A stretch of DNA of 64,000 bases. Source: Hymenoscyphus infarciens. Lineage: Eukaryota > Ascomycota > Leotiomycetes > Helotiales > Helotiaceae. Under the pieces are notes generated by a model. That model did not search any database. It was not told the DNA's origin and saw only the letters and a program-made list of their open reading frames with translations. The translations under genes were made by a program, and so were the position numbers. The stretch is from assembly GCA_001414345.1 (NCBI GenBank), contig LLCB01000241.1, positions 1 through 64,000 on the forward strand. The letters are read 5' to 3'. Shown here one piece after another: positions 33,755 through 47,181 of this stretch (position 1 is the stretch's first letter; each line of letters opens with the position of its first letter).

Positions 33755-34900
33755 ATGTCTTTAAAGCGTAGTAAATAAGTCGTTTATAAGAGCGTTATTA
33801 CTAAGGCTAGTAATAAAGCTACTAAAGCGTTTTAAGCTTAACTAGTAGAAGATAATAATATTAAGAATAATAAGCGTAATAGATAGGTTAACAAAGTACG
33901 CTATAACACTTAAGTAGCTATATAAGTATAATATACTACTTAAGACGCTACTATTAACTAAAGCGATACTATAAATAGTAGCGCTGCTTACTATCTACCT
34001 TATTAAAGAAGATAGCTATAAGTATAGTAGGACTAGAATTAAGCTTAAAATAATAATAAGATAGACTTCTATTTATAAGATAAAGGCGACGATAATAATA
34101 ATAATAATAATATTAACGAAGCCTCTTTCTAAGACTCTGTCTAAGTAAATAAGCTAATTAATAATAGACTTCTAGATAGCTTTCTTCTCTTTTAAGATAA
34201 CTAATACCTCTAGGTTAATAGTAGATACTAGGGTTATATAAGAGGACTATTTAATAGAAGATACTTTTAGAATATTCTTAGAAATACTTATATAGCTTCT
34301 TCTAAAGTAACTTCGGTTAAAGTAACTTTAGTATAAAATACTCTAACTTTTAAGAGCTCTAGAGCTTTTAGAGCTACTTATAAGCTAATTTTAGTATCGA
34401 ATACTCTTATTCCTTTAGCGCTATTACTTAGAGTAACTTAGTAAGAGTTCTAAAGCTTAGCTAGAGTAATTAAGATAATATTACTATATTAGTAGTTATT
34501 AATTAATAAGTAGATAAGTAGAGTTAATAATTTAATATACTAAGAGAAGAGATAATATATATTAATAATACTTAATAAGCGAACCTCTCTTCTTATTAGA
34601 AAGTACTACTAATAGATAAAGAGATTAATTTAAAAGAGAATCTATTAAGAGGAATATTAGTAGCAAATAATAATAGTAAAAATATCTTCTCTTATATACT
34701 TAATATAATTATTAGCCTCTTTTTAGAGTATAAGAAGTACTTAATATAAATTATATAAGATATATTTAAGCTAAGAGATCTCTACTACTTAGATAATAAC
34801 ACTTCTCTAATTAATAATAATAAAAGTACTATCTCTTTTAATAAAAAAGCTAGTATACTAAATATTTAAGTAAAGAAGATCTTAAAAGTCTTTAGATCTA
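33755..34900 (+). pseudogene. RIP-degraded ORF of unknown type
   Basis: An ATG at 33755 opens a frame that starts MSLKRSK and is rich in Lys, Asn, Thr and Ala. Its only interruptions over the first 100 codons are TAA/TAG at likely Gln/Trp sites, so it was a real coding region. Asp/Asn runs appear near 34090-34120. It could be the first ORF of a transposon, or a captured gene, lying next to the 3' end of the LINE. No family is recognised. Confidence 0.4.
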
Positions 34901-34937
34901 ATACTACTAAGTAGTCTTATTATTTTCTAGTATATAC

Positions 34938-37900
34938 TATTATTATTATTATTCTTACGCTACGTAGGCTATAGGCCGAGCTCTAAGAGTAAGTAGTATA
35001 TCTCCTATTCTAGTTTATATAGCTTTTTAGCTTATTCTTCTTTATCTCTTAAGCTTTTTTATAAGTATAATTCTCCTTTTCTTTAGTTCTTACTACTATC
35101 TATTTAAAGCTTATGTCTTTAACTTAGTAATATAGTAGAGAGGTATAGTAGATTAGTATATTTAACTTACTAAGATATATATTAGTAGTATAAAAGATAT
35201 ATTTACCTCTAGAATTATTAAAGCTAAGGTCTTACCTTCTAGTATATCTTAGCTTTCTTCTTCTATTCCTCTCTTTCTTTTACCTTTTTCTTACTCTTCT
35301 CTCTCTTTTTAAGTAATTCTAATACTAGCTTATACTTCTAGAGTCTTCTTAGCCTAAGTAGCTAAGTAGTTACTCTTAGTACTAGTTTCCTATCTACTAG
35401 TACCCCTCTTAGCTCTTATAGATCTCTAATCCTCTTCTCTAAAGCTTTTATAAGTATATCTCTTTTCTATAAAATATTCTAGTAAAATAAGACTAGGTAT
35501 CTTACTATCTCTCTACTACTTATATAAATATACTATAATATAACCTAGTTTAGTACTCTTCTTATAAAGAAGAAAGTGTTTAGCTCTATTACTTCTATTT
35601 ATACCTAGATAAGTAGTAAGCTCTTTACCTTAATAAGCCTCTTATAGACCTTTTATAGCTCTTACTTATCTAGGTCTACTTCGTCTAATACTTCTATATA
35701 TTATATTAGGTTTCTCTCTTAAGTCCTTCTTCTTTAAGTCTCTAAGTAGTTCTTCTATTCTATAAGTATAGTATTATACTTAAATCCTACTCTTCTTACT
35801 TCTTACTTCTCTTCCTACTCTTATCTTACTATCTATAAGTATAGTATTACCTTCTCTACCTTTATTAGTCTACTCTTTCTTCTCCTTTTTAGCTATATTA
35901 CTATATATCTATAGGTATTCTAGATTAGTTCTTCTAGCTTAGACTATTAGAACTTCCTCTTAAAAGCAGCTACTTATAAGTTAAGATATAAGTTAATTAA
36001 TATATAATCTACTTTAACTTTTAAGCTCTAAACTAGAGTAGCTTTATACGCCTTTACTACTACTTATAAGTATCTTAATTATTATATAAAGAAGCTTCTT
36101 ACTATTCTCTTTATATTCTCTTCTTTTAGTATAGTATAGTACTATACTAATACCTTATATACTATTATACTTCTTATTACTACTATATATATCTACTTTA
36201 CTTAGTAGAAGTCTACTTTTTATATCTTTCTAGTAAGCCTTATAAGTATAAAGGTCTATATTATAAGCTTTTTCTAGACTCTTTCTTAATATACCTTCTA
36301 GTTTAGTTTCTTATTAAGCTCTACTTCTAAGAACCTTATATACTTAACTAGTATAAGTCTTATCTTCTTAAACTAGACTATCTCCTTCTATAGTACTCTT
36401 ATTCTTATAAAGTATATAAGTATTATCTTTTCTAGACTAAAAGCTATCTCTTACTTATTTATCTACTTATTATATACTTTCTAAGCTATTTTAAGTATCT
36501 TATAGTTTACTACTATACTTTTTAATATTATAAGTAGATTTATATTATTTATAAAGTCTATTATAATAAGCTTATTAATTCTTACTAAGTCTTTATATAG
36601 TATTAAGATAAAGAGAATAAATAGTATTAGTAATAGTACTAATTCTTATAGAATACCTTATTTAAGATCTCTTTTATTTATTAATTATCTATTAAAGAAT
36701 AGTATAGCTTTTTATCTAAAGAGAAAACTCCTTATTTATATTACTATCTATTATAAAACCTCTTTCTCTCTTAATATATAAAGTAGCTATATATAGTCTA
36801 CTTAGTTAAAAGCTTCTACTATCTCTAGTTAAGCTAAAGACGTATAGCTCTTATTTTCCTATATTATATAGATATCTTCTATTACTATTCTAATTACTAG
36901 CTCTATATTCTAATACTTCTAGTTACCTATTTATAGCTCTAGTAATATTACTATTTCCTTTATAAGCTAGCTATATAAACCTTTATACTATTACTTTTTT
37001 AAGAATCTTATTTATAGTTAAGAGTAGTACTATTAGCTAGTAGATCTCTACTTTACTCTACTTCTTAGTTATTTTACCTAGTTTTCTTAGTACTACTATC
37101 TTTATATAATAGAAGTAGAATAAGAAGTACTATAAGTAGAAGCTTACTTCTACTATTATAATAAGTACTTTATAAAATAGTTTATTATAGGCTTTTAAGA
37201 AACTATTTACTAGTATATTAAATCTTAGCACGTTCTATAGTACTAATCTTATAACTATCTTAATATACTTCTTAGTTATATATTAGCTTACTAAGTATCT
37301 TTTAAAGAAGCTCTTAGTATTCTATTCTTTATTAGAAATACTTAAGTAGTTAGCTATTAACTTTAAGAAGAACCTTTCTATAAAGATATAAGCTTTCTCT
37401 TAATAAGTCTTATCTTTTATTCTATTAAGTAATATAAGTATTAGTAGTACTAGTACTTCTAGTCTTATATATCTTTTAAGATATATCTACTTCTTAAATA
37501 TCTAGAGTTTTCTTTTATCTTTTACTATCTCTACTAGTATCTCTCTCTAGCTCTTTATCTTTATCTTTCTACTTACTATTTAGAGTTCTTAAAAAGTATT
37601 ATTAAGCTATTATCTTAAGCTTCTTATTTAGTACTTCTTCTAAGTCTTTTTATATTTCCTTATCTTTTTTAATACTTTTTTAACCTTTATATTCTACTAA
37701 GGCTATACTCTCTCTCTATCTAGCTTTTAAAGTAGTATTAAAGCCTTTACTATCTTTTAAAAGTCTTTTATAAGTCTCTATACTACTTTCTTAAGTTCTT
37801 ATATATTTTAGATTATAAGTGTTTCTAAGTAAGAAGCTTCTACTTTAACTAAGATCTTATTTATTAGTCTCTAGCTAAATCTAGACACTTATAGTATCTT

Positions 37901-39332
37901 TCTCTCTCCTCTTACTTTTATTATAAAGAGTTAAGCTATATAGTCTAATCCTAGTAGGTCTAGAGACCTTTACTAGGTTACTACGTTCTTAGTAGAGAAG
38001 GTAAGGTTAATTATAAAGTTAGAAGAGCTCTCTTTTCTCTATATAGCTTTATTATAAAATATGTCTCTCTCTAATACTTATAGTATAGTAAGTTTAAAGA
38101 TAAGGTCTACGTTTCTATTATATCTCTTATATATATCTTATAAAGAGTAGTAAGTATTTAGATTACTTATTATAAGTACTTTTCTTAGTCTTACTTACTA
38201 GAGTATATTCTTAATTAGTATCTACTCTATTTATAGGTTATAGGCTAAGTAGACTATTATCTTATTTACTCTCTTCTCTATTATTATACTTATCTAGTTC
38301 TTATTTATAATATACGTCTAACTTACTTTTAAGTATCTTTTATATATAAAGAGTACTACTATCTTATCTAACTAGATTATATTATATCTTAAGTTTAAAG
38401 AGTAGCTAGAGAAGTCTCTTATACTATTCTATACTAGTTCTTAGATTACTAATATATTATATTTCTTCTTATAATTTAGAGCTATATTAAGAGCTTCTAA
38501 TATCTTCTTTATATTCTAGTATAGTACTATTATACTTATAGTAGTCTTATAAGTAAGGTTTAGATTACTTTTATTTCTTCCTTAGTTAGATCTCTTATTA
38601 TACTAAAAGAGCTTCTTAGTCTCTCTAAAAACTAGATTAAGTTACTACTATTTATATATTCTACTTTATTTATATCTATTAACCTCTTTAGTATAGATCT
38701 CTATCTTTACTATTTTCTTAAGCTTTATAAGCTCTTTTTCTAATTAAAGGTAAATAAGTAAGATATTCTTATTTTACTCTCTTTTAAAAGTCTTTATAGG
38801 TTTATAAACATAGTTATCTTATTAAGATATTATTCTCTTATCTATCTATAATATTACTCCTCTATATAGTACTTCTTTATAAATACTAGATATCTTCTTC
38901 TATAATTCCTATACTTTACTAGGTATTCTTTTAAGTCTTTCTTACTAAAGTACTCTTCCTTACTCTCTTTATACCTCTTATATATATACTAGATATATCT
39001 CTTATCTTATTTATAAAAGTATACTATATATCTCTACTTTTAATACTTATAACACTTCTATACTACTACCTTTAAAACATATTTTTTATATAAGAAGTAA
39101 TATACCTCTTATAATATCTCTCTTATATATAGCCTTCTTACTTTCTTTATTATTATTACTTTAAGAATATAGTTCTTTTAAACTAGTTTCTTCTATTCTT
39201 AACATTTTCTATATCTATTTCTTTATTATATAATCTTTAGTATCTTTATACTAGAAGCTTAAAAGATACTCTATAATATACTCCTTTTTTTATTCTTAAG
39301 TATATTTACTAAAGCTCTTTTTATAAGTATTA
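34938..39332 (-). mobile_element. Non-LTR retrotransposon (LINE, Tad/I-like), 3' portion
   Basis: Minus-strand element. A (TAA)n-type tail lies at its 3' end near 34938-34955. Reading leftward from 39332, the end of ORF1 shows a decayed zinc-knuckle array near 39060-38950, with Cys mostly turned to Tyr. An apurinic-type endonuclease follows at about 38600-38000; its conserved G/SDFN.HH-like box is recognisable as ISNLNTYYSL. Reverse transcriptase covers about 37400-36300, with the GIPQGSP..PILF box near 36650-36600 and the FxDD box near 36550 in RIP form. The region after RT (about 36200-35100) may hold RNase H, which I could not confirm. The element is cut at 39332 by Gypsy A copy 2 and resumes at 47182. 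Confidence 0.82.
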
Positions 39333-39337
39333 TAAGC

Positions 39338-39718
39338 TATGATAGCACGCTATCTTAAATTGTTAGTATTCGTGAAACTGTCGATACCTCTATAACTGCT
39401 GATACTCTTACGACTTATAAGATAGAAGAGGCTAAAGAGAGTAAGAATTAGATATTATATATTTTACTTTAAGGTCTTATATATTTAGCTTTAAAGCCCT
39501 TATTATTTTAGTAGCTATATTAGAAAGGACTTAGATATTATTCTTATTAAGACTTAGTAGTCTTCGACCTCTTATATATAAATATTCATACTTAGTATAG
39601 AAGTAGAATAGTTTTTCCTTTTCTTCTATATTAGAGCCTAGTATCTACTTACGTTATTTAGTCTTAAATATACTCCTATATACCTCTTCTTCTATAGTAT
39701 ATATTTCGTACTATTATA
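39338..39718 (+). repeat. 5' LTR of Gypsy A copy 2
   Basis: 381 bp, preceded by target copy TAAGC. It keeps TG and CG steps near its start that are lost in the 3' LTR. Confidence 0.94.
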
Positions 39719-40079
39719 TAAAAAGGAAAAACTCTTCTTTACTAGTAATAGCCTTTATAATATCTTTTTCGAGCTTATTATTATTCTATTTATTTTAATT
39801 TTAATTTAGCTTAGAATTAGACTATAATAATATATCCTTAAATAGCTAGGATTCTAGAGATCTCCTAGATAGCTAGTGATACTAGGGTTTAGTATCTATA
39901 TAGATAGCTAGTAAAAATCGTATCTTATATATTAAGAGATTAGAATATACTAAGTATTTCTAAGAATCCTAATAACCCTCTTAATATAAGGATTACTATA
40001 TATAATTTAAATAGTTAATAATATAAACAGCTATTTAGAAAACTCCTAAATTACTTTCTTTTTAACCCCTCTTTTTAAC

Positions 40080-43000
40080 ATTTAATATATTAGACTTAAA
40101 AGCGACTCTAGGTCTCTTTTAAGCTCTATTTTAAAGCGTAGAGCCCTCTTTTAAGGAATAAAGTTAAGTACTTATAAAAAGGTCCTTAACTTAACACCGC
40201 TTACTAAAGAATAAAAAGTCTTAGAATAATAAAGATAAAGAGGTTACTCTTAAAAGCTAGAGAGATAACTAAGACTTCTCTAATATAGATAAGATATAGA
40301 GAGTAATTTAAGCTATAGAGGCTAAGGACTAAGAAAAAGATAAAAGAATTTAGTAGTAAGATAACTAAATTACCTAATTAGTAGATTTAGTATAATAGAT
40401 TAGTAGACACTTACTAGGAAATAATTAAACTCCTCTTTTATACCCTTCTATTATACTAGACTATTTTTAGATATAAAACTTAACCTTTAATATTCTTCCT
40501 TTATAATAATCTACTCTATAATTATAAGCTAAAACCTTACTAAGAGCCTAACAACCTACTAAAAGTAAAATTATAGAGAAAATTAAACTTTTAGATAATA
40601 GTACTTTACTTATTTATAAGTAATAGAAGATATCTATATATAATAGACTCTAAGTAAACGCTAACTATTACTATATACTTAAAACTTATAAAGCCGTTAT
40701 CTAGAAGACGACTATAAAACTTACTAGAAACTACTTAGAGCTCTAATACGAGTTAGATATAGGTAATATAGCTTTTAAAGATTAATAAGATATAATCGAA
40801 CTCCTTAATTCCTACTTCTTAACTAGTTATAAGAAGGAAGATACTTAGAATAAATTTTAAGCCTTATAAATAAGTAGAAAGGGTTATATAGAAGAAACCT
40901 TTTTAGATTTTAGAGTATACTTCTTAAGTATAGCTATACTTAGGAGAATACTAGAGTTAGAAAGATTCTACTAGATATAGGATAAGATTATACTATAGCT
41001 TTAAGACAGCTCTACTATAGCTAAGAGAGATTAGAATTATAATTTTAATAAAATAGTAGTATATCTTTTAGCCTTAGATAAGAAGAAGCGCTAAAATATA
41101 GAGTTATCTATAACTAGTACTATAGCTAAACTAATTAGTATAACCTTATTATTTAAAAAGACGAGTACTTTTCGATCCTTATCTAGCTTAACTCTAAAAC
41201 CCTCTCTACTCTTATATAGACTTAATCCTACTTCTTAGAAGATTTTATAAACTCTTAGACTATTTTCTATTAGCGAAAAATCTAAGACTATATTAATAGA
41301 CTAAGTCTCTACTAGTATAAAGTGTTACTATTATAGTAAGCTTAGACATTTTAAACCTAATTACTCTAATCTTCCTACTATTAATAAGATAGATAATTAA
41401 CCTAAAGAAGAATAACCTTTTAAAGAGTACTCTAACTCTAAACTAAGTTAGAAGGAAAATAAAGAGGCCTAGATAAAAATTCCTTCCTAGGCTTATATAA
41501 TTATAACCTAACTAGACTTAATCTTTCTAAGCTTATAGAAGGAAAATAGTTCCTTATAAATACTACTCTTAGTATATAGAGATATAGTATTAAATTATAA
41601 GCTTTAATAGACATAGAAGTAAATAGGTACCTGTTTCTAAATCAGCTCCTAGTCCTATACTTATCTAAGATAATAGGTTTAAAGATTTAGAGATTACTAT
41701 ATATAGTATTTGTTTATAGATATAATAATAGTACTAAAAGCTAGGTAATATAGTATATATAACTATATTTAAATATTAATAAACGTTATATTCTTAACTA
41801 CCCCTTTATTATCCTAGACCTTAGATAATAAGACCTAATTATTAGTAATAAGTAGTTAAACTACTTTAAAATCCTCCTTAACCTCTTAAAGAGCTAGATT
41901 ACTTAGCTAGCTAATTACCTTTTAACTCTTTACTTTAGTAAAGAGATCTTACTTCTACTTTTTAGCTAGAACTAGAAACCCTTTTTAAATTACTAGTTAG
42001 ATATAAATTAGAGAGAGTATACTATCTAGTAATAAGAAAGATATAAAAAGAGTAGACTTATAAATATAGCTAAGCTATTACTCTTACTTATAATAATAAC
42101 TCCTCTTAAAATTTTAACCTCTAACTCTAGTTTAAAGCCTCTTTAAACTACTAGTATAGTTTTAAAAAACTAGACTCTATACTCTTTTATTAGTAAAATA
42201 AGTACTAATACTATATACTTTAATATAAAATAACCTAACTTAGAATTTTATATAACTAGTATCTATAAGCTAGATTAGATTATTAATAAAAAGTTAACCT
42301 CTTTTTAAGACAACGATAATATAAGAGCTCTAATATAGGTCTAACTCTTAAAATATTATTCTTCTTATAAAGACGTGTTCTTAAAAGTAGCTTCTAATAA
42401 GCTCTCTTCTTACTATAAATATAACTATAAGATTACTTTAAATAAACCACTTCTTAACTCCTTTTTACTTCTATATTAATAGTTAACTATAGAGCTTAAA
42501 GCTATAAAGGAGTATCTTATAGAGAACCTAGATAAGGGGTTTATTATTAATAGTAATAGCTCTTTTACTTCTTTAGTACTCTTTATTAAAAAAGCTAATA
42601 GTAATAAGCTATAGTTCTATATTAATTATAAGAAGCTTAACACTCTAACCTAAAATAATCTCTACTTAATCCCTTAAATTAATAAGCTTCTTTTAAGAAT
42701 AAGAATAGCTAAAATCTTTATTAAGTTAGATATAAGATAAGCTTTTTATTATATTTAGATAGACTTTATCTTAGAAGAGATAACTACGTTTAGAATAAGG
42801 TATAGTATATATAAATATAAGGTCTTTCTTTTTAGACTCTATAATAGCTCTACTACTTATTAACGTTATATAAACAACGTCTTAATTAATTATCTAGATA
42901 ACTTCTATATTACTTACTTAGATAATATTTTAATTTATTTAAATACTATTAAAGAATATAAAGAATAAGTTAAAAAGGTTCTAAGTTAGCTCTAAGAAGT

Positions 43001-45130
43001 AGGACTCTAAGTAGATATTAAGAAAAGTAAATTTAGTATTACTAGAGTTAAATACTTAGGATTTATCTTAACTATAAAGGGACTTAAAGTTAACTCTAAA
43101 AAAGTAGAACCTCTATAGAACTAGGTTTAACCTACTACTATAATAAGTGTAAAGTCTTATCTAGGGTTTATAGGATTTTATAGATAATTTATTAAAGGTT
43201 ATACTAAAATTGTTAAACCCTTAACTATAATAATACGCCCTTTAAAGCCTTTTCTATAGATACCTAAATATAATAAAGCCTTTAAAGTACTAAGAACTAG
43301 GCTACTTATTATATAAACCTTATACTACTTTAACTCTAATTATAATATAAAGGTAGAAATAGACTTCTTAGAAGGAGTAATAGTAGGTGTTTTCTTATAA
43401 TAATATAATAGCCTTTAATACTTTATTAGGTTCTACTTACACGTCCTAGTTAGCTATAAATCGAACTAGAAGATCTATAATAAAGAACTATCTACTATTA
43501 TAGAAGCTTTTAAGAAATAGTACTCTAAACTTATATTATATTAGAAGTATATTAATATATATTTAAACTATAGATTATTAGAATACTTTATAATAACTAA
43601 GCTACTTATAGTTAAGTAAGTTTAATAGATAAAGTTTTTATTAGACTTTAACTTTTAGATTCGATTTATATCTAGGAAGAGTAACTAAAAAGTAGATATA
43701 TTAACCTAATATAAATAAGACCTAAAAACCTATAATTAAGCTAAATTAGATAGCTACTTATATACTCTCTTAGGACCTAATCGGTTAGACTCTTAAATTA
43801 ATATTAAACTTGCTTAGATCTTTTTATAAGAATAGTCTATATCTCTTAATATAATAGATATTATTCTAGAGTTAAGTTTAGATATAATTTAGAAGTTAAA
43901 AGAAGATAACCTACGCTCCTTTTAGAAAGAATATTATAAACTTTTAAATAGATACTTTATCTTACTAGATAATTTACTCTTTTTTAAGAATTAACTTTAT
44001 ATTTAAAGGAATACTAAACTATATATAAAGCTAATCTAAGAAGTCTATAACCAAGTATCTAATACTTACTTAAGTATAAAAAAGACATACTAGTTATTAG
44101 TATAATACTACTACTAGGTTAGACTAGGTTTAGACTATAAAAGGTATATAGCGAATTATTAAGCTTATAAATACTCTTATTCTTAATAGACTAAGTAGTA
44201 AGGCTCTCTTTACCCCCTTCTAGTACTTAACTATCTTATATAATATTTATATATAGATTTTAAATTATTCTTAAAAGATAAATATAGATTTAACGCTATA
44301 CTAGTATTTATTAACTAACTTAGAAAGGATTCGGTGTTAATACTCTACTACTTAACTATAGATGCTAAAAGCTTAGCTAAACTCTTTATTTAATAGATTT
44401 ACTATTTTAGTTACTACTCTAAATTAATTACATTTAATTAAGAACCTTAATTTATATTATTATTTTAGACTAAATTTTATTAAATAATTAGTATTAAGCT
44501 TAAGCTTAGTACTACTTACTATAAATAAATAGATAGATAGATAGAGATAATAAACTAATATATTAATTAGAGACTAAAGCCCTTTATGAACTACTACTAA
44601 GATAACTAGAGTGAATTAATCTCTCTAATAGATAGAGTATAAATAACACTTCTATACTTATCTATTAGAATAACCTCTTATTAGCTTAAGTTTAGACTCG
44701 ACCTAAGGACTTTATAGAACTAGAACATGTTAAAGACGTCTATTCCCTAGGAATATCTTAACTATAATAAGGTAGTAAAAGTAGTCTAATATATATACTT
44801 TACTTAAGAGATAGTAAAAGATAATATAAGTAAGGCCTAGAAAAGAATAGAGGATAGTATAAATTAATACTAAAGAGCTATTAACTAAGATATTAGAGAT
44901 AAAGTCTACTTATTTACTAAGAATCTTAAGATAAATTATCCTAGCTAAAAGCTTACTAAATAGTAGATAGAACCTTTTAAAATACTAGATTATATAAGAC
45001 ACTTCTATAGGCTAAAACTTCTAGAAGAATTATTAATTTATAATGTTTTTATCTCTAATATACTTTTAAAGGATCTAAATACCTCTTTACTAAGATAAGA
45101 GGCTCTAGAGCCTCTACTAGATATTATTTA
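40080..45130 (+). pseudogene. gag-pol of Gypsy A copy 2, RIP-inactivated
   Basis: Plus-strand polyprotein remnant. Gag covers about 40080-41420 with a decayed CCHC knuckle near 41320 (KCYYYSKLRHFKPNYSN). A protease region follows. Reverse transcriptase spans about 42480-43140: KLDIR.AFYYI, then the catalytic-box remnant YLDNILIYLN near 42920 (second Asp of YxDD now Asn), then KYLGFIL. RNase H is about 43200-43720 (IYNKELSTIIEAF). Integrase is about 43950-44620, including LDYKRYI.NY...Y remnants of the zinc finger and an IDFKLFLKDKYRFNAILVF core. Stops are frequent and almost all TAA/TAG. Confidence 0.88.
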
Positions 45131-45259
45131 AGGTATATAAGAATAAGAGGTTTAAGAAATACTTAATAGTAGACTTTTTAAAAGATAGCTATAATACTAG
45201 GTAAAATAGGTTAGATATAATTTAAATCCTACTTAGTATTCTATAGATAATTTTTAGGG

Positions 45260-46060
45260 TTTACTATATCGTCTAAGAGACTTTTATACTAAATATCTAG
45301 AATAGCTAAGACTACTCTAACTTCTCTTTAAATAGATTAATATATAGGAATTAGATAAGAATTAAGTAAAAGAGTTAATTTATAAAACTCTATTAATACT
45401 CTCTAATTCTAGTCACTCTTAATAAAGAACTTATAATAAAAACCTAAGATAAAATACTAACTAGTAGGAATATTTAAAATTAATAAAGTAAAGAACTAAG
45501 ACTGAGTTACTACTAAAACAGAGCCTACTAACTCTCTCTAGGCTAAAGCCTCTCCTTCCTCTAACTTATTATCCTCTTTCCTACTCTTCTAAGTATAAGA
45601 AGCCTAAACTGGCTCTTCCTTTACCTCCTTCTTATAAAGGCGCTTCTTATCTTAATAACCTTCTATAACCGGCTTAGAAGAGGACGTTTATAAACTCTTT
45701 AGGTAAGCCTTAAAGAGGACTTAAACCTAGGTTTAGATAGAGGTCTTACCCTTTATAGTATAGTATAAGGACTGTTAAATATTAGTAACTAAAACCTCTC
45801 TAATAAGTAAGAGGTACTTATAGTAACCTTAGTACGAAGCGCCTAAGTCTCCTCTAGGAGAGCGAACTATACCTTTAAACTATTCTTTAGTACCTCTATA
45901 CTAGTAACGACTAATACCTTATCTAAGGCCTTAGTAGCCTTCTTAATAGCCCTCTTCTTCTTCTTAAGCTTAAGCTTATTAAACTCCTTTCTTATAAACT
46001 ATAGTAACTACCTAAGTTAGAATAGATTTAGTATATATTTAGAATTAAACTTACTAAGAT
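45260..46060 (-). pseudogene. Antisense ORF remnant at the 3' end of Gypsy A copy 2
   Basis: Counterpart of 3640-4480. On the strand opposite to pol it reads FNKLKLKKKKRAIKKATKAL near 45980-45920 and then, in a second frame, DKKRLYKKEVKEEP and RKEDNKLEEGEA near 45640-45560. This copy is less eroded than copy 1 (several CC, CG and GG steps remain), and the same residues occur in both. No known family is recognised. Conservation in two separately inserted copies shows that this block belongs to the element. Confidence 0.5.
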
Positions 46061-46777
46061 ATATATAGTATTCTACTTTATATAGTACCTATACTTCTTT
46101 AACTTTAGCTTCTTAAAAGCATATATATAATCTCTATTCTAAGATTTTACTTAAAGATACTAAACATAGTAGACTTAGTAGGTAGTTAGAAGTGTACTAG
46201 AAGGACATAGGAGAGGTATTTTACTATATTAGATTAGCCTTAAACTAAGCCTAATAAAGGAGGGAAAGACTTACTTTTATATATATATATAATATATATA
46301 TATATTCTAGGATAAAAGTTAATATATAAAGATATACCTAATTAGAAGGTATTCTTATTATATATTGTTTTAGATAAAAAGAAAAGAAGAAGAGAAGTTA
46401 GAATTAAAGAAAAGTCGCTTACTAATATACTACTTATAATAATAGCTATTACTTTATAATTGTTATTTATTACTTAATAATTACTATTATAATATATAAT
46501 AATAGTAAGAATACGATAACTCTATAGTAGTGTATTACTTTCTACCTAATAGCTAATAATTAGCCTCTCTTCTGTTCATATCTATTATTATATAGTATAT
46601 AATAGTAAATAAAGAACGATTATCTCTTAAAATAATAATACTACTAGCTACTAACTCTACTCTAACTATTAAACACTATAATAGTAGATAAGTTATATTC
46701 TTTATAATATTTATGTAAATAATGCTCTAGTTAACCTAATACTATGTTAATTAATAACCGAAGACTTAGGACGAGTC

Positions 46778-46795
46778 TTTTTAAAAGAGAGAGGA
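46778..46795 (+). other. Polypurine tract of Gypsy A copy 2
   Basis: TTTTTAAAAGAGAGAGGA directly before the 3' LTR at 46796, identical to the tract of copy 1. Confidence 0.82.
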
Positions 46796-47176
46796 TATAA
46801 TAACACGCTATTCTAAATTATCAGTATTCGTAAAACTGCTAATACCTCTATAACTACTAATACTCCTATAACTTATAAGATAGAAGGAGCTAAAGAGAGT
46901 AAGAATCAGATATTACATATTTCGCTTTAAAGTCTTATATATTTAGCTTTAAAGCCCTTATTATTTTAGTAGCTATATTAGAAAGGACTCGGATATTATT
47001 CTTATTAGGACTTAGTAGTCTCTAACCTCTTATATATAGATGTTTATACTTACTATAAAAGTAGGATAGTTTTTCCTTTTCTTCTATATTAGAGCCTAGT
47101 ATCTACTTACGTTATTCAGTCTCGAACGCACTCTTATATACCTCTTCTTCTATAGTATATATTTCGTGCTATTATA
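46796..47176 (+). repeat. 3' LTR of Gypsy A copy 2
   Basis: 381 bp, followed by target copy TAAGC at 47177-47181. Confidence 0.94.
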
Positions 47177-47181
47177 TAAGC

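Larger units (their letters stand above)
39338..47176 (+). mobile_element. Ty3/Gypsy LTR retrotransposon, family A copy 2 (RIP-inactivated)
   Basis: A complete 7839 bp element on the plus strand with two 381 bp LTRs (39338-39718 and 46796-47176). It starts TATGATAGCACG and ends CGTGCTATTATA, an inverted repeat with RIP changes. TAAGC flanks both sides (39333-39337 and 47177-47181), a perfect duplication. The polypurine tract precedes the 3' LTR. Its leader, gag, pol, antisense ORF and 3' region align with copy 1 at 2424-10677. Its LTRs are shorter (381 against 495 bp) and differ in the middle, so the two are subfamilies. It inserted into the ORF1 region of a LINE. Confidence 0.95.
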
